Shown here in pieces: positions 1-8,616 of a stretch of DNA of 64,000 bases. Source of the stretch: Dyadobacter pollutisoli (GTDB taxonomy: Bacteria > Bacteroidota > Bacteroidia > Cytophagales > Spirosomataceae); assembly GCF_026625565.1 (NCBI RefSeq), contig NZ_CP112998.1, positions 5,272,501 to 5,336,500 on the forward strand, given 5' to 3'. Within the stretch, counting starts at the first letter, position 1; the number at the start of each line of letters is the position of its first letter. A model generated the notes under the pieces. That model had not been told where the DNA came from. It was given only the letters and a program-made list of their open reading frames with translations, and did no database searches. The translations under genes were made by a program, and so were the position numbers.

Positions 1-796
1 ACAAAACTTCCTTTCCCGGCTTGTGAACTGCATCCGGGAACATTTGACCAATTTCGCGCCCTACCATCATTGTAATCAGCGAATTCTGGTCCAGTTCTTC
101 TGCTCTTTTTGTTCCAATATATTTACCATCCCGCAAAACCGTAATGGTGTCCGAGATTTGAAAAATTTCATCCATTTTGTGGGAAATGTAGATGATACTC
201 ACTCCCCTGGATTTGAGATCGCTGATGATTTTGAAAAGGGTCGAAACTTCCTTGTCCGATATGGCCGACGTAGGCTCGTCCATGATAATCACTTTGGCAT
301 TATTCGAAATCGCTTTGGCGATCTCGATCATTTGCATTTGCGCCACACTCAGCTGCTTCATTCTGGTGTCGGGGGCTATCTGAACACCTATTTGTTCCAA
401 AAGCTGCTCCGCCTGCCGGTTGATACCCGTATCATTGAGCCAGCCAGCCAGCAACCCGGCTTTACCTGAAACTTCTTTTTCTCTTCCCAGGAAAATATTC
501 TGCGCAACCGTCAGTTCCGGAACGATCAGAATTTCCTGGTGGATCATCGAAATACCTTTCTTTAAAGTTTCGCTGACATTACTATTTTTTAAATCATTTC
601 CTTCGAAAACAATTTCTCCGGAATCCGGAGCAAGCAGCCCGATGAGGATCTTCATAAATGTCGACTTGCCTGCCCCGTTTTCGCCCATCAATGCATGCAC
701 TTCACCTCTTTTAAGGTTAAACTGCACATGATCAAGCGCTTTTACACCTGAAAATGATTTGCACAACTGGTTGACGGAGAGAATGTAATCAGACAT
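1..796 (-). CDS. sugar ABC importer ATP-binding subunit (RbsA/MglA type), C-terminus missing
   Basis: The reading frame is open from the ATG at 796 to the window edge, about 265 residues, so only the first nucleotide-binding domain and the start of the second half are present. I see a Walker A motif (GENGAGKST, about residues 37-45), an ABC signature read as LSVAQMQMIEIAKA, and a Walker B ending in MDEPTSA. RbsA/XylG/MglA ATPases are double-domain proteins of about 500 residues that power monosaccharide uptake through an RbsC-type permease with a periplasmic binding protein. It is the last gene of the catabolic block that lies in the window, after the Gfo/Idh dehydrogenase, so it probably imports the sugar that block consumes. 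The permease and binding protein would lie beyond the left edge. The substrate cannot be told from this part. Confidence 0.9.
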   Translation of the reverse strand, partial: MSDYILSVNQLCKSFSGVKALDHVQFNLKRGEVHALMGENGAGKSTFMKILIGLLAPDSGEIVFEGNDLKNSNVSETLKKGISMIHQEILIVPELTVAQNIFLGREKEVSGKAGLLAGWLNDTGINRQAEQLLEQIGVQIAPDTRMKQLSVAQMQMIEIAKAISNNAKVIIMDEPTSAISDKEVSTLFKIISDLKSRGVSIIYISHKMDEIFQISDTITVLRDGKYIGTKRAEELDQNSLITMMVGREIGQMFPDAVHKPGKEVL

Positions 797-812
797 ATGG
801 TTTAATTTCAAG

Positions 813-860
813 AAAGGCTTCAACCACATTCTTGATCTGCGGAATGTGGCTGAAGCCTTT
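813..860. repeat. hairpin repeat, family A (GGCTGAAGCC core)
   Basis: The arms 813-831 and 842-860 pair over 19 bp with one G-T wobble around a 10-base loop. The right arm carries GGCTGAAGCC, shared with the elements at 898-917 and 2103-2122. It sits between the dehydrogenase and the ABC ATPase. It could be a REP-like element, an RNA-processing or stability hairpin, or an attenuator. There is no T-run directly after it, so a classical terminator is less likely. Confidence 0.75.
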
Positions 861-897
861 GGGTGTTGCTGCGGGTCACGGATGCGATCGCGCACGT

Positions 898-917
898 CCC
901 AGGGCTGAAGCCCTGGG
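898..917. repeat. short palindrome, family A
   Basis: A 9-bp perfect stem around a GA dinucleotide (CCCAGGGCT-GA-AGCCCTGGG), just past the dehydrogenase stop at 929. It has the same architecture as 2103-2122, with the outer bases changed on both arms together, so the pairing is kept while the sequence differs. Confidence 0.75.
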
Positions 918-928
918 CTATCGGCGTG

Positions 929-2089
929 TCATCCCTCCCAGGTTACACCGGTGTCTTTCCAGCTTTTGGATGCCGCGGAGTCCAGAACTGCTTCGCATAC
1001 TTTCTGGGTTTCGTAGGCATCCTTGAAGGTTGGAGAGCAAGGTTCGCCGGTTTGCAGGCTTTCGAAAAAGTCGGCCGCCTGGTGAATGAATGAATGCTCA
1101 TAACCAATGCTGGTTCCGGGAATCCACCATCTTTTCATATAAGGCTGATCGCCGTCAGTTACCAGGATCGATCTCCATCCACGAACGATCGACTCGTCGC
1201 TATGGTCAAAATATTCGAGACGGTTCAGGTCATGCAGGTCCCAACGGATAGATGCATGCTCGCCATTGATTTCAAATGTATAAAGTGCCTTGTGGCCACG
1301 CGCGTAACGCGTAGATTCGAAGAGCCCCAGAGAACCATTGTCGAAATGGCAATGGAAAATACAGGCATCGTCGATACCTACTTTCTGAACTTCTCCGCTG
1401 CCTGCGTGCACACGCTCCTTGATGAAAGTTTCAGTCACCGCGGAAACATCTTTAATGCCTCCATTGATCCACATCGCGGTATCAATGCAGTGCGCCAGCA
1501 AATCGCCGGTTACTCCCGAACCCGCTGCGTCTACATCCAGTCGCCACGTTGCGGTACCTCCCTGTGGCACATCCGGATTGATTGTCCAATCCTGCAAAAA
1601 GTTGGCACGATAATGGAAAATCCTCCCCAATTTACCTGAATCAACGATTTGTTTGGCCAATGTAACAGCCGGAACGCGACGGTAGTTATACCATACCGTA
1701 TTTTTGACACCTGCCTTTTCGATTGCATCCACCATCGTTTTGGCCTCTGCCAATGTTCTGGCAAGCGGTTTTTCACAAAGGATCATTTTCCCCGCCGCCG
1801 CAGCAGCTATCGCGATTTCGGCGTGGGTATCGTTCGCAGTACAAATGTCGACAGCGTCAACATCGTCCCGCGCGATCACTTTTTTCCAGTCTGTTTCGAA
1901 AGATTCGTAGCCCCATTGCTCAGCAAAAGCCTTTGCTTTTTCTGCATTACGTGAACAGGCTACTTTCAGCACAGGCGTATATTCCAGCTCGGGAAAGAAG
2001 TTTGTAATTCTGTTATAGCCATTCGAATGCGTCCGTCCCATGAGTCCGGTTCCGATCAGGGCAATTCTGATTTCTTTTTTTTCTGACAT
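929..2089 (-). CDS. Gfo/Idh/MocA family NAD(P)-dependent sugar dehydrogenase
   Basis: 386 residues starting MSEKKEIRIALIGTG, with a Rossmann dinucleotide motif GTGLMG at 13-18 and the family's EKP motif (CEKPL, about residue 105). A C-terminal half of alpha/beta sandwich type follows, with the substrate-site pattern GDLLAHCID. Known members oxidise or reduce a sugar hydroxyl, for example inositol, glucose-6-phosphate, or C3 of glycosides. There is no signal peptide, so it should be cytosolic. It lies 48 bp after the TIM-barrel gene at 2138-3175 and 132 bp before the ABC ATPase. In this setting it is the likely oxidising step that makes, or the reducing step that uses, a keto-sugar. The exact substrate is unknown. 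Confidence 0.9.
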   Translation of the reverse strand: MSEKKEIRIALIGTGLMGRTHSNGYNRITNFFPELEYTPVLKVACSRNAEKAKAFAEQWGYESFETDWKKVIARDDVDAVDICTANDTHAEIAIAAAAAGKMILCEKPLARTLAEAKTMVDAIEKAGVKNTVWYNYRRVPAVTLAKQIVDSGKLGRIFHYRANFLQDWTINPDVPQGGTATWRLDVDAAGSGVTGDLLAHCIDTAMWINGGIKDVSAVTETFIKERVHAGSGEVQKVGIDDACIFHCHFDNGSLGLFESTRYARGHKALYTFEINGEHASIRWDLHDLNRLEYFDHSDESIVRGWRSILVTDGDQPYMKRWWIPGTSIGYEHSFIHQAADFFESLQTGEPCSPTFKDAYETQKVCEAVLDSAASKSWKDTGVTWEG

Positions 2090-2102
2090 GATTTCTCTGA
2101 GT

Positions 2103-2122
2103 CCATAGGCTGAAGCCTATGG
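2103..2122. repeat. short palindrome, family A
   Basis: CCATAGGCT-GA-AGCCTATGG: a 9-bp stem with a GA centre in the 48-bp spacer between the dehydrogenase and the next TIM-barrel gene. It has the same core as 898-917. Confidence 0.75.
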
Positions 2123-2137
2123 TTAAATGGTTATGAT

Positions 2138-3175
2138 TTATGCCTCCTGATACCAGCCGTGCGCCTTGCGTACTTTGATCAAAGCTGCCAGGATATCATT
2201 CCAGGTTTGCTGGCTTTCCATCACCGAGTTCGGGAACATACATCCGTCCCAGCAAATGTGACCGAACGCCTTGGTAATGTTACCATTTTCGTCCCGCAGC
2301 CAATAGCCCGCGTCATGCGTAATGTCGAGTTTACCATTAGGGTCCGTCGCCAGGCAGTGACGGCCTGTTTTATCATGAGAACCTGTTCCGTGAACTGTTC
2401 CGTCGTTTTGTGCAACATGGAAATCGATCGTCCATGGACGCAATGCAGCCGTCATTGTTTTAAGCGCTTCGTCCAAAGCAGCACGGTCGCTCCATTCAAA
2501 ATCAACAGGCAGTACGCGGTCCTCGGGACGGTTATAACCCAACAGATACAGGAATGTATGTGACATATCAGCCTGGAAACCCATGTTTGGACGACTAACC
2601 GCCTCCATGGTATCGATCATGGTTCGCCAGCTGTGCATACCACCCCAGCAGATTTCACCTTCGGCAGCCAGTTTTTCGCCGTAATCGGCGGCGACGTCGC
2701 AAGCCCGTCTGAAAGTTTCAGCAATCAGTTTGGTGTTGGCAACGGGATCAAGTGCCCATGCTTCCGGCTTGCTTGCCGAGTCGATGCGGACAATACCGTG
2801 CGGGCGAATGCCGTGTTCTCTTAGTTTTTGTCCAAAAACGCAGGATTTGCGCACCATTTCTACAAATGTGTCGCGTTCCTCTTTACTGCCCATTGCCGGG
2901 CCTCCCCAGATCGGCGCCACAAGGCTTCCGATTTCCAAGCCCAGTCCTCCTATTTTGTCAACCAATCTCTTAATTCCGTCATCGCTCATATCCAGATCGA
3001 TATGAGGGTCAAAAAGGCCCAGATCGACACCATCGAATTTCACTCCGTCCACTTCGGCAGCGGCGGTTTTTTCAAGCATGGTATCAAATGAAATCACAGG
3101 CTCCGAATCAGAACCTTTGCCGACAATACCAGGCCATGTGGCATTGTGGAGTTTGGGGAAATTATTTTCAGGCAT
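2138..3175 (-). CDS. TIM-barrel sugar isomerase/epimerase family protein (AP-endonuclease-2 fold)
   Basis: 345 residues, no signal peptide, ATG at 3175. The sequence fits the xylose-isomerase-like TIM-barrel superfamily. Candidate metal or substrate residues recur at strand ends: AAEGEICWGG, GFQADMSHTF and DFHVAQND. It begins with MPENNFPKLHNATWPGIVG, a lead-in unlike the other two isomerases in the block. Members of this superfamily epimerise or isomerise ketoses, dehydrate inosose, or cleave keto-glycosides by elimination. It lies between the ManA-like cupin (116 bp upstream) and the dehydrogenase (48 bp downstream), probably in one transcript. I cannot assign the reaction. Confidence 0.8.
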   Translation of the reverse strand: MPENNFPKLHNATWPGIVGKGSDSEPVISFDTMLEKTAAAEVDGVKFDGVDLGLFDPHIDLDMSDDGIKRLVDKIGGLGLEIGSLVAPIWGGPAMGSKEERDTFVEMVRKSCVFGQKLREHGIRPHGIVRIDSASKPEAWALDPVANTKLIAETFRRACDVAADYGEKLAAEGEICWGGMHSWRTMIDTMEAVSRPNMGFQADMSHTFLYLLGYNRPEDRVLPVDFEWSDRAALDEALKTMTAALRPWTIDFHVAQNDGTVHGTGSHDKTGRHCLATDPNGKLDITHDAGYWLRDENGNITKAFGHICWDGCMFPNSVMESQQTWNDILAALIKVRKAHGWYQEA

Positions 3176-3199
3176 GGTTTAAGAAGTTACTAGTTATAC

Positions 3200-3290
3200 T
3201 TCGGCCGTCGGCGATCGGCTTTCGGCCTTTTTACTTATTTATAAATCAATATTCATGATTTTCGACTGCCGAAAGCCGACAGCCGAAGTC
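3200..3290. repeat. inverted repeat, family B (CGGCTTTCGGC core)
   Basis: The arms near 3200-3227 and 3263-3290 share CGGCTTTCGG on opposite strands and are imperfect inverted copies, separated by an AT-rich loop. They fill most of the 116-bp spacer between the cupin gene and the TIM-barrel gene. Related sequence occurs at 6659-6683 and 8617-8706. Confidence 0.7.
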
Positions 3291-3291
3291 T

Positions 3292-4506
3292 CTACAATAC
3301 TAAATCGGGATTAAGCGGACCAAAGTGTTTCAATATCACGATTGGATCATTCGCAGATGGATTGCTGAGAACAACACCTTCCTGAGCGGCTTTTTCGCTT
3401 ACGAAGAACTCGTCGTTGGTCAATTGCCCGTAACGGATCAGCGCTGGCGTTTCAATGTCCCAAACACCAAACTTGCCATGTCCCTGCATCACGATCATAC
3501 CATAGGCTCCGCCGTCTTTGATTGTTACGGTTTGGCCAGGGAAAACAGTAAGTTCTTTCGCACTGTATGCCTCATTTCGGTAGCATATCCAGTTTTCGCT
3601 ATATCCTTCAGCTGCCATCTCCGCCACGTCTTTTACTGGTTTGGGTCTCATGAAGTGTTTTTCCATCAAGTTCGGATTCACATTCAAATCCCAGTCGATT
3701 ACTTCCATCAACAAGTCGTAATCACCGATTCTGTCTTGCGGTGTACCTTTCCAAAGGAGTTCCTCCGGAATAATCGCCTCGTTAACAAGAGATTGATACA
3801 TAGCGAAAATGTCCGAAGCTTTTTGTGGCTCATAAGTACATAAGCTACCGGGAGCGTGCAACATGCCAGGAGGAACATCCCATCCTGTTCCGGGCTCAAG
3901 ACGAAATGCCTGCGAGTAGTTCGTGATTTTGTTGTCGCCTTTCGTGAAATTCATCAGACACTCCTTGATCTCCTCCTTGGTCGTACCAGGAGCGATGCCT
4001 AGAAATGTGTAGGGAAAATCACCGCCATGGTTATTTAACTGCGGCGGGAAATAATATGCCTCCGGTTTCCCGTTCTGGCCTACCATCGCAGCGTGCTCGT
4101 CCCTGTGGTGGATATGGTGCGGAAGTGGTCCCATATTGTCAAAAAACTTGGAGTACATCGGCCAGCTTTTATATTGATCCCACAGCCTGTCGCCTATGAT
4201 CGCTCCTTTCAGTTCTTCAACGGCATCTTTCAATGTTACTTTTTGATCGCCCGATCCATCGTTAAAGACGATTTGGCTTAAACCTTCATTTTCTCCGGTA
4301 AGCGGTCCGTTTTCAGCCGGAGTTGTTGATGAAAGCCAACGCTCATCGATACCGCCACGTTCTCCCCCCAAAATATAATAATCGTCGGGATGCAATTTTA
4401 TTCTCCGACCAGGTACACAAAATGAACGGGGCACCCAGGTAGGAGCCAAACGTAAAATTCCTTTTCCCTGCTCTAATGCCTTTTCAGCTATACTTGAAAG
4501 TCCCAT
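3292..4506 (-). CDS. cupin protein resembling type I mannose-6-phosphate isomerase
   Basis: 404 residues, cytosolic. The metal-site pattern of ManA-type isomerases can be seen in order: a His cluster at 131-138 (HIHHRDEH), KPE at 147-149, and PPGMLHAPG with His217. ManA isomerases interconvert mannose-6-phosphate and fructose-6-phosphate with zinc held by Gln/His, Glu and His. The N-terminal 100 residues (starting MGLSSIAEKALEQG, then VPGRRIKLHPDDYY) do not look like ManA, and no phosphate-binding motif is evident. The substrate may therefore be a free or keto sugar. It lies 79 bp after the DUF4432 gene in the same direction. Calling it ManA itself would go too far. Confidence 0.75.
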   Translation of the reverse strand: MGLSSIAEKALEQGKGILRLAPTWVPRSFCVPGRRIKLHPDDYYILGGERGGIDERWLSSTTPAENGPLTGENEGLSQIVFNDGSGDQKVTLKDAVEELKGAIIGDRLWDQYKSWPMYSKFFDNMGPLPHHIHHRDEHAAMVGQNGKPEAYYFPPQLNNHGGDFPYTFLGIAPGTTKEEIKECLMNFTKGDNKITNYSQAFRLEPGTGWDVPPGMLHAPGSLCTYEPQKASDIFAMYQSLVNEAIIPEELLWKGTPQDRIGDYDLLMEVIDWDLNVNPNLMEKHFMRPKPVKDVAEMAAEGYSENWICYRNEAYSAKELTVFPGQTVTIKDGGAYGMIVMQGHGKFGVWDIETPALIRYGQLTNDEFFVSEKAAQEGVVLSNPSANDPIVILKHFGPLNPDLVL

Positions 4507-4554
4507 TGCTATTGTTTTAATAAAATTGGTTTAGTTAATACTTGATTTCAAAAA

Positions 4555-4587
4555 AGACTTGGTAAGTCTTGCAGACTTGCCAAGTCT
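4555..4587. repeat. inverted repeat, family C (AGACTTGCCAAGTCT)
   Basis: Two 15-bp arms (4555-4569 and 4573-4587) form an inverted repeat with a 3-base centre. Each arm is itself partly palindromic. The right arm runs into the stop codon of the DUF4432 gene (4586-4588). A second copy is at 10560-10593. Confidence 0.8.
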
Positions 4588-5659
4588 ACGTACTCAAAAT
4601 AAATTCTTCGATCGCTTCCTTATTTGTCAACACATTCAATTCCAGCTCATAAGACTTCGACGCGCCCGGTTCAATAAAGATCAAATTCCCGTCTTCACGT
4701 GCTTTCGCCTGCCCTGTCAATGGATGCGTACTAGGTTCTATACCTGTTACATACTCGCCCTTCCCCCAATGTTGCCAGTTGGCTAACCACGGTAATTGTT
4801 CTTTTTTGAATTTCAATGCAACCGCCAGTCCTATTTTAGAATTATGCAGACCACAAATGCTGTCCCCGAAAATATCCGCCTCTACATCGATCAACGCTAC
4901 TTCTTCGCCCGAACCCAAATGGCTTTCCAGCGGTGCAGGGCATTTTTTGAAATCATTTCCTTCTTTGAAGATCTTCGCGTTTTCCTCTCCATGCCGCGGA
5001 AACCATTTACCATTCCAAAGAATATCAGTGCCTTCATCCACCAGCGGCCAGCCGAAGTTGAAATGATACAGCAGCATATGAGGCGACGGCGTATTGGCTT
5101 TGTTACTTACTTCGTCATGCATGCGCAGCCCTGGTTGACCCAATGTGGCCGAAATCGTCCTTCTCAATTCCAGGCTTGGACCAAATGGTTTTGTCTCTCT
5201 GATAATCCCCGTAATGCTCATTTCCAGCTTCCCCGCCCTTGGGTCCGGCTGAATGATCGATACAATTTCAGCTGGCGTGTTACTGATCAGCCCGTGCAGG
5301 CCGCGGTCGCCGTAACTATCTGATTCCGGCCCTCCGACATGCGTTAATCCGCAGGTAGTGAGCAAACCGCCACCAAAAGTTCTCAGCCAGTCAATGCCTT
5401 TATCTGAAAATGGCTGCGGGTAAGTAATGCCGCCATGACTCAGCCAAGCCAGACTATGCTCATTGAAAAATGCATCCGCAATATCCATAGCCCTGTCGAT
5501 CACCACCTTGAAACGCAAACCGGTGCCAGTATTAATCCAGGCTATTCTTGTGCCTCTTCCAGCCCCATTGTCAATGATGGAAGTTTCTATTCCTCCCAAT
5601 TGAAAATGATTGGATACCTTATCCTTCCAGTCCGGATTTATTGCTTCGGCACTCTCCAT
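4586..5659 (-). CDS. DUF4432 family, aldose-1-epimerase-like protein
   Basis: 357 residues with no signal peptide. The overall pattern is that of the galactose mutarotase-like beta-sandwich group DUF4432: an N-terminal stretch VVIDRAMDIADAFFNEHSL, then THVGGPESDSYGDRGLHG, a middle HMLLYHFNFGWPLVD and a C-terminal GIEPSTHPLTG. The conserved His in LLYHFNFGWP and the Glu in GIEPSTHP correspond in type to sugar-binding residues of mutarotases. Proteins of this group are found with carbohydrate operons and probably epimerise or bind aldoses. Here it sits between the alpha/beta hydrolase (56 bp) and the cupin (79 bp). Activity is inferred from fold only. Confidence 0.8.
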   Translation of the reverse strand: MESAEAINPDWKDKVSNHFQLGGIETSIIDNGAGRGTRIAWINTGTGLRFKVVIDRAMDIADAFFNEHSLAWLSHGGITYPQPFSDKGIDWLRTFGGGLLTTCGLTHVGGPESDSYGDRGLHGLISNTPAEIVSIIQPDPRAGKLEMSITGIIRETKPFGPSLELRRTISATLGQPGLRMHDEVSNKANTPSPHMLLYHFNFGWPLVDEGTDILWNGKWFPRHGEENAKIFKEGNDFKKCPAPLESHLGSGEEVALIDVEADIFGDSICGLHNSKIGLAVALKFKKEQLPWLANWQHWGKGEYVTGIEPSTHPLTGQAKAREDGNLIFIEPGASKSYELELNVLTNKEAIEEFILST

Positions 5660-5716
5660 TATTTGTTATTTAATCAATGACAATCTAAATTTGAAAAAGA
5701 CCTAAACGGGCCTGTT

Positions 5717-6520
5717 TTAATGTGTTTGCAGCCAATTTCTTGTTCTTTCATTAAAATCCTCGGTGTTCTCGAAGTGGAATGCGTGCCCCAACTTTTCATA
5801 TAGAAATAACTCTGAGCCCGGTATTCCGTTCGCTACTTCCTCTGCCATCCAAACCGGGGTAAAAATGTCCTCTCTACCTCCGATAACCAATGTCGGTTTA
5901 TTTATTTTACCAAGATCGGACAGTGCATTATGGTTGATACAAGCGGCCGCCTGTCCTTCCAGCCCGTGCAATGGTTGGGGGTATGGATTAAAAGCGTCTT
6001 GCTTCCTCCCGGTTTCCAGTTCCGCATGCTTCTGCTCATTGTCCCACGATGATTTGGAAAAAATAAGCAACTGAATATACAGGCTGAACTCTTCCGGCCG
6101 GAACCGCGCCTTACTGTTCATAATATGTTGAAAAAGCGCCTTCGCATAATTGTCGCAACGCGCCCAGGGACACATTAGGACGAGCGATTTTACTTTATTA
6201 GGGTGCCGGATCGCGAGTTGCTGTGCAATCGTGCTGCCCATCGAGCAGCCTATCACACGAACATTATCAAGGCCCAGCGAGTCAAGCAAACCGGCATAAT
6301 CATCGGCCATTTGCTCTGTCGAATACGGCCCGGCTGGCTTATCTGTTTCGCCAACACCGCGGTTATCCCCGATAATGCAGCGAAAATGATGTTTCCAGTC
6401 GGCAACGTGTACATTCCATGAAGCACCCGTCGCAGTAATACCCATTATCAGAAGAAGCGGCTCGCCCGAGCCACGCTCTTCATAATACATGTTAATTCCG
6501 TTTGTCTTTATCGTTGGCAT
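5717..6520 (-). CDS. alpha/beta hydrolase
   Basis: Taking the ATG at 6520 gives 267 residues (MPTIKTNGINMYYEERGSG). A longer frame opening at 6598 only reads through the tandem repeat at 6523-6652 and I reject it. The catalytic triad is visible: Ser93 in GCSMGS, Asp218 in GGREDIFTP, His246 in GHAFHFEN. The HG-type oxyanion loop is replaced by LLIMGITATG. Such enzymes cleave esters, lactones or C-C bonds. In a sugar-oxidation operon a lactonase or deacylase role is plausible but unproven. No signal peptide. Confidence 0.85.
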   Translation of the reverse strand: MPTIKTNGINMYYEERGSGEPLLLIMGITATGASWNVHVADWKHHFRCIIGDNRGVGETDKPAGPYSTEQMADDYAGLLDSLGLDNVRVIGCSMGSTIAQQLAIRHPNKVKSLVLMCPWARCDNYAKALFQHIMNSKARFRPEEFSLYIQLLIFSKSSWDNEQKHAELETGRKQDAFNPYPQPLHGLEGQAAACINHNALSDLGKINKPTLVIGGREDIFTPVWMAEEVANGIPGSELFLYEKLGHAFHFENTEDFNERTRNWLQTH

Positions 6521-6522
6521 AA

Positions 6523-6652
6523 ATAAACAGGTAGCCCCTCCGGGGCATAAACTATTTTGTACCTTTTTTTCTATAAACAGGTAGCCCCTCCGGGGCATAA
6601 ACTATTTTGTATCTTTTTTCTATAAACAGGTGGCCCCGATGGGGCCATTTTT
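6523..6652. repeat. tandem repeat, about 50 bp x 2.6, with GCCCCTCCGGGGC palindrome (family D)
   Basis: Units start at 6523, 6573 and 6622, each opening ATAAACAGGT. The first two are nearly identical, 50 and 49 bp long, and carry the palindrome GCCCC-TCC-GGGGC followed by a T-rich tail. The third is cut short, and its palindrome has changed on both arms (GGCCCC-GAT-GGGGCC), keeping the stem. They fill the spacer between the TIM-barrel gene at 6684 and the hydrolase start at 6520. On the minus strand each unit reads as an A-rich lead followed by a hairpin. Confidence 0.85.
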
Positions 6653-6658
6653 AAACCT

Positions 6659-6683
6659 GACGGCCGACAGCCGATTGCCGACG
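6659..6683. repeat. family B repeat fragment
   Basis: GACGGCCGACAGCCGATTGC and the next bases match half of the family B inverted repeat. It lies directly beside the stop codon of the TIM-barrel gene at 6684. Confidence 0.6.
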
Positions 6684-7511
6684 TTATTTCAATGCCGGAA
6701 TCAGATCTTGCTGAATCCATTTTCCGTCGTGTAATGTTACAAAGTCCGGATCTTTCAACGCTTCCTCGCCTTCATCCTCACAAATAATCCAGCCGCTGTA
6801 ATTGATGTCTTTCAGCCATTGCGTTACGCCCAGCAGGTCAACTTTTCCCTTGCCCATCAACGCAAATTCAGGGTTACCGTCCCAATCTTTGAAATGCACG
6901 TGATTGATCAGCGACTGATATTCCTTCATTTTGGCAAGCGGGTCCATACCCCCGTTGATAATGTGGCCCACGTCCGGCGTCCAGCCGGTAACCGACGAAT
7001 CCAACGATTCCAGTACAATTTTGTAGTCTTCCTCGGTGCGGATAATGGAGCTGTGGGGAGAATTGGGATGGTAGCTGCACGCTACTCCTTTATCTGCGGC
7101 TCTTTTGGAAACCGTATTGACAATATTGATCAATCGTTTTTGTCTCTCGGCGAGGTCATGGCGGCCGGTAGGGATTTGAACGGTATTTAAAACTGCCCCC
7201 GGAAAACGTTCCAGCACTCTGATCGCATGATCCGCCACTTCACGTTCGCGTTCCGTTTCTTCTGCCTCATTCCAGTCCAACGCCAGTGCCAGCGCAGCCA
7301 GCTCTATGCCCTGTTCTTTCAGTTTTGCTTCCAGTTTGTCTGGGTCGATCAGATCACCCATCCAGGTAAAAATTGGCTGAATCCCTGTGAAACCTGCTTT
7401 TGCGATTACTTCGATCATGTGGCCCAATCGCCCGTGGTGCGTTTGGCCGCTATTGCTCATAAACCAGGTGTAAACCTCTGAACCAAAACGGAATGGAATA
7501 TTTTGTGACAT
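6684..7511 (-). CDS. TIM-barrel sugar isomerase/epimerase family protein
   Basis: 275 residues with no signal peptide, opening MSQNIPFRFGSEVYTW. It is a xylose-isomerase-like TIM barrel of the IolE/hydroxypyruvate-isomerase kind. Likely metal-site residues at strand ends are in CSYHPNSPHS, TPDVGHIINGG, NHVHFKDWDG and IICEDEGEE. The product is a little shorter than typical IolE (about 300). It follows the ThuA-like gene by 39 bp and precedes the repeat-filled 163-bp spacer. The family includes inosose dehydratases and ketose epimerases; which applies here is not visible. Confidence 0.82.
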   Translation of the reverse strand: MSQNIPFRFGSEVYTWFMSNSGQTHHGRLGHMIEVIAKAGFTGIQPIFTWMGDLIDPDKLEAKLKEQGIELAALALALDWNEAEETEREREVADHAIRVLERFPGAVLNTVQIPTGRHDLAERQKRLINIVNTVSKRAADKGVACSYHPNSPHSSIIRTEEDYKIVLESLDSSVTGWTPDVGHIINGGMDPLAKMKEYQSLINHVHFKDWDGNPEFALMGKGKVDLLGVTQWLKDINYSGWIICEDEGEEALKDPDFVTLHDGKWIQQDLIPALK

Positions 7512-7550
7512 TTAAAATACTGTTACTATGTTAATCAATTCATTAAATGA

Positions 7551-8612
7551 TCATTTGCCCTTCTTTTTGACAATTTCTCCGGGCATGATGAGTGAATCCC
7601 ATCCGGCCAGGTCGGCAGGTTTTACATTGGCTTTGTAGCCGCTGAAATTGAATGTGGTAGGCTTGTACGGACCGACAAAAGCAATGTCGTTATCCGGCTT
7701 GATGCTTCTTTCCATACCCATCGCCCAAAACGCTGCATTGAGCACCATTCTTCTAAAACCTTCATTCAAAATGTCTTCGGATGCGCCATGAGTTGTCGTA
7801 AATGCACGGCCCTTTTTGCCTGACTCGACCTGATAATCACGTATCCAGGCCACAGGAAGCAGTTCTTTGGTTTTGTCAGGCTCGGAAGTTACGGTCATTC
7901 CATTAAGTACCTGGCCGCGCGCCAGTACGGTACCTTTTGGTTCAGCAGTATAGCCGCCTGACTGCACCCACATATCTTTCACGCCCCTCATGATCGGATG
8001 CGCCGCCTGCGATTTTTCAATGATCAGTTTTGATGATTGCTTATGATTAGTACCATAATGCGAAACCCAGGTTTCTCCCAGCACGTATTCACCAAAACCA
8101 TCTTTCCAGTCTGTTTTGGGACCGTTGTAGTTCCAACCGTAATGTTCCCATTTAGGATCATTTTTAATATCAAATGCGTGGGTAGAAGTCCGGAAGGCGA
8201 CAATGGGGCCTCCTCTTTTGATATAATTGTCAATATGCTGCATTTCTTTGTCTTCAAAATGCGCAAACCGCATGAACATCACCAGTAGGTCAGCTTTGTC
8301 CAGTATTTCCAGACCTTTCACATTGGAGCCTCCCGGCAGGATGTTACCCTGCTCGTCGAGCGCGTACACAACGGTACAGGTAAACCCGTAGCGCTTCGCC
8401 AGTATGCGGGCGAGCGCGGGCAGTGACTCTTCGCCCCGGTACTCATGGTCTGTGGCTATGAAAACGATGTTTTTACCCACCCCCGGGCCTTTATCGCCTT
8501 TGTAAACGACGCGGTACTTGCTGACATCATCCTGCTGAGTCGACAAGTCCGTAGCATTGGACTGGGAAATGAAAAGCAGGAAAACAAGTATGGATAACAA
8601 TGTGGTTTTCAT
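7551..8612 (-). CDS. exported ThuA-like domain protein
   Basis: I place the start at 8612 (353 residues) because MKTTLLSILVFLLFISQSNA is a clear signal peptide. An upstream frame to 8726 reads through a family B repeat and overlaps the next gene. The ThuA fold, related to glutamine-amidotransferase class I, shows in KNIVFIATDHEYRG, DKADLLVMFMRF, GGPIVAFRTSTHAF and PVAWIRDY. ThuA of rhizobia works with ThuB (a Gfo/Idh dehydrogenase) in trehalose breakdown through a 3-keto intermediate. This copy is periplasmic or cell-surface, unlike the cytosolic dehydrogenase in the same operon. Spacing to the next gene is 39 bp. Confidence 0.85.
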   Translation of the reverse strand: MKTTLLSILVFLLFISQSNATDLSTQQDDVSKYRVVYKGDKGPGVGKNIVFIATDHEYRGEESLPALARILAKRYGFTCTVVYALDEQGNILPGGSNVKGLEILDKADLLVMFMRFAHFEDKEMQHIDNYIKRGGPIVAFRTSTHAFDIKNDPKWEHYGWNYNGPKTDWKDGFGEYVLGETWVSHYGTNHKQSSKLIIEKSQAAHPIMRGVKDMWVQSGGYTAEPKGTVLARGQVLNGMTVTSEPDKTKELLPVAWIRDYQVESGKKGRAFTTTHGASEDILNEGFRRMVLNAAFWAMGMERSIKPDNDIAFVGPYKPTTFNFSGYKANVKPADLAGWDSLIMPGEIVKKKGK

Positions 8613-8616
8613 GTTT

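Noticed and set aside
1094..1639. 181-codon plus-strand open frame
   Set aside because: It is antisense to the dehydrogenase, with no domain or signal features; the dehydrogenase frame has full family motifs.
4796..5323. 175-codon plus-strand open frame
   Set aside because: Antisense to the DUF4432 gene, with composition typical of a shadow frame.
6523..6652. Possible CRISPR array
   Set aside because: Only 2.6 units, with no unique spacers between repeats; the units abut and there are no cas genes. It is a tandem hairpin repeat.
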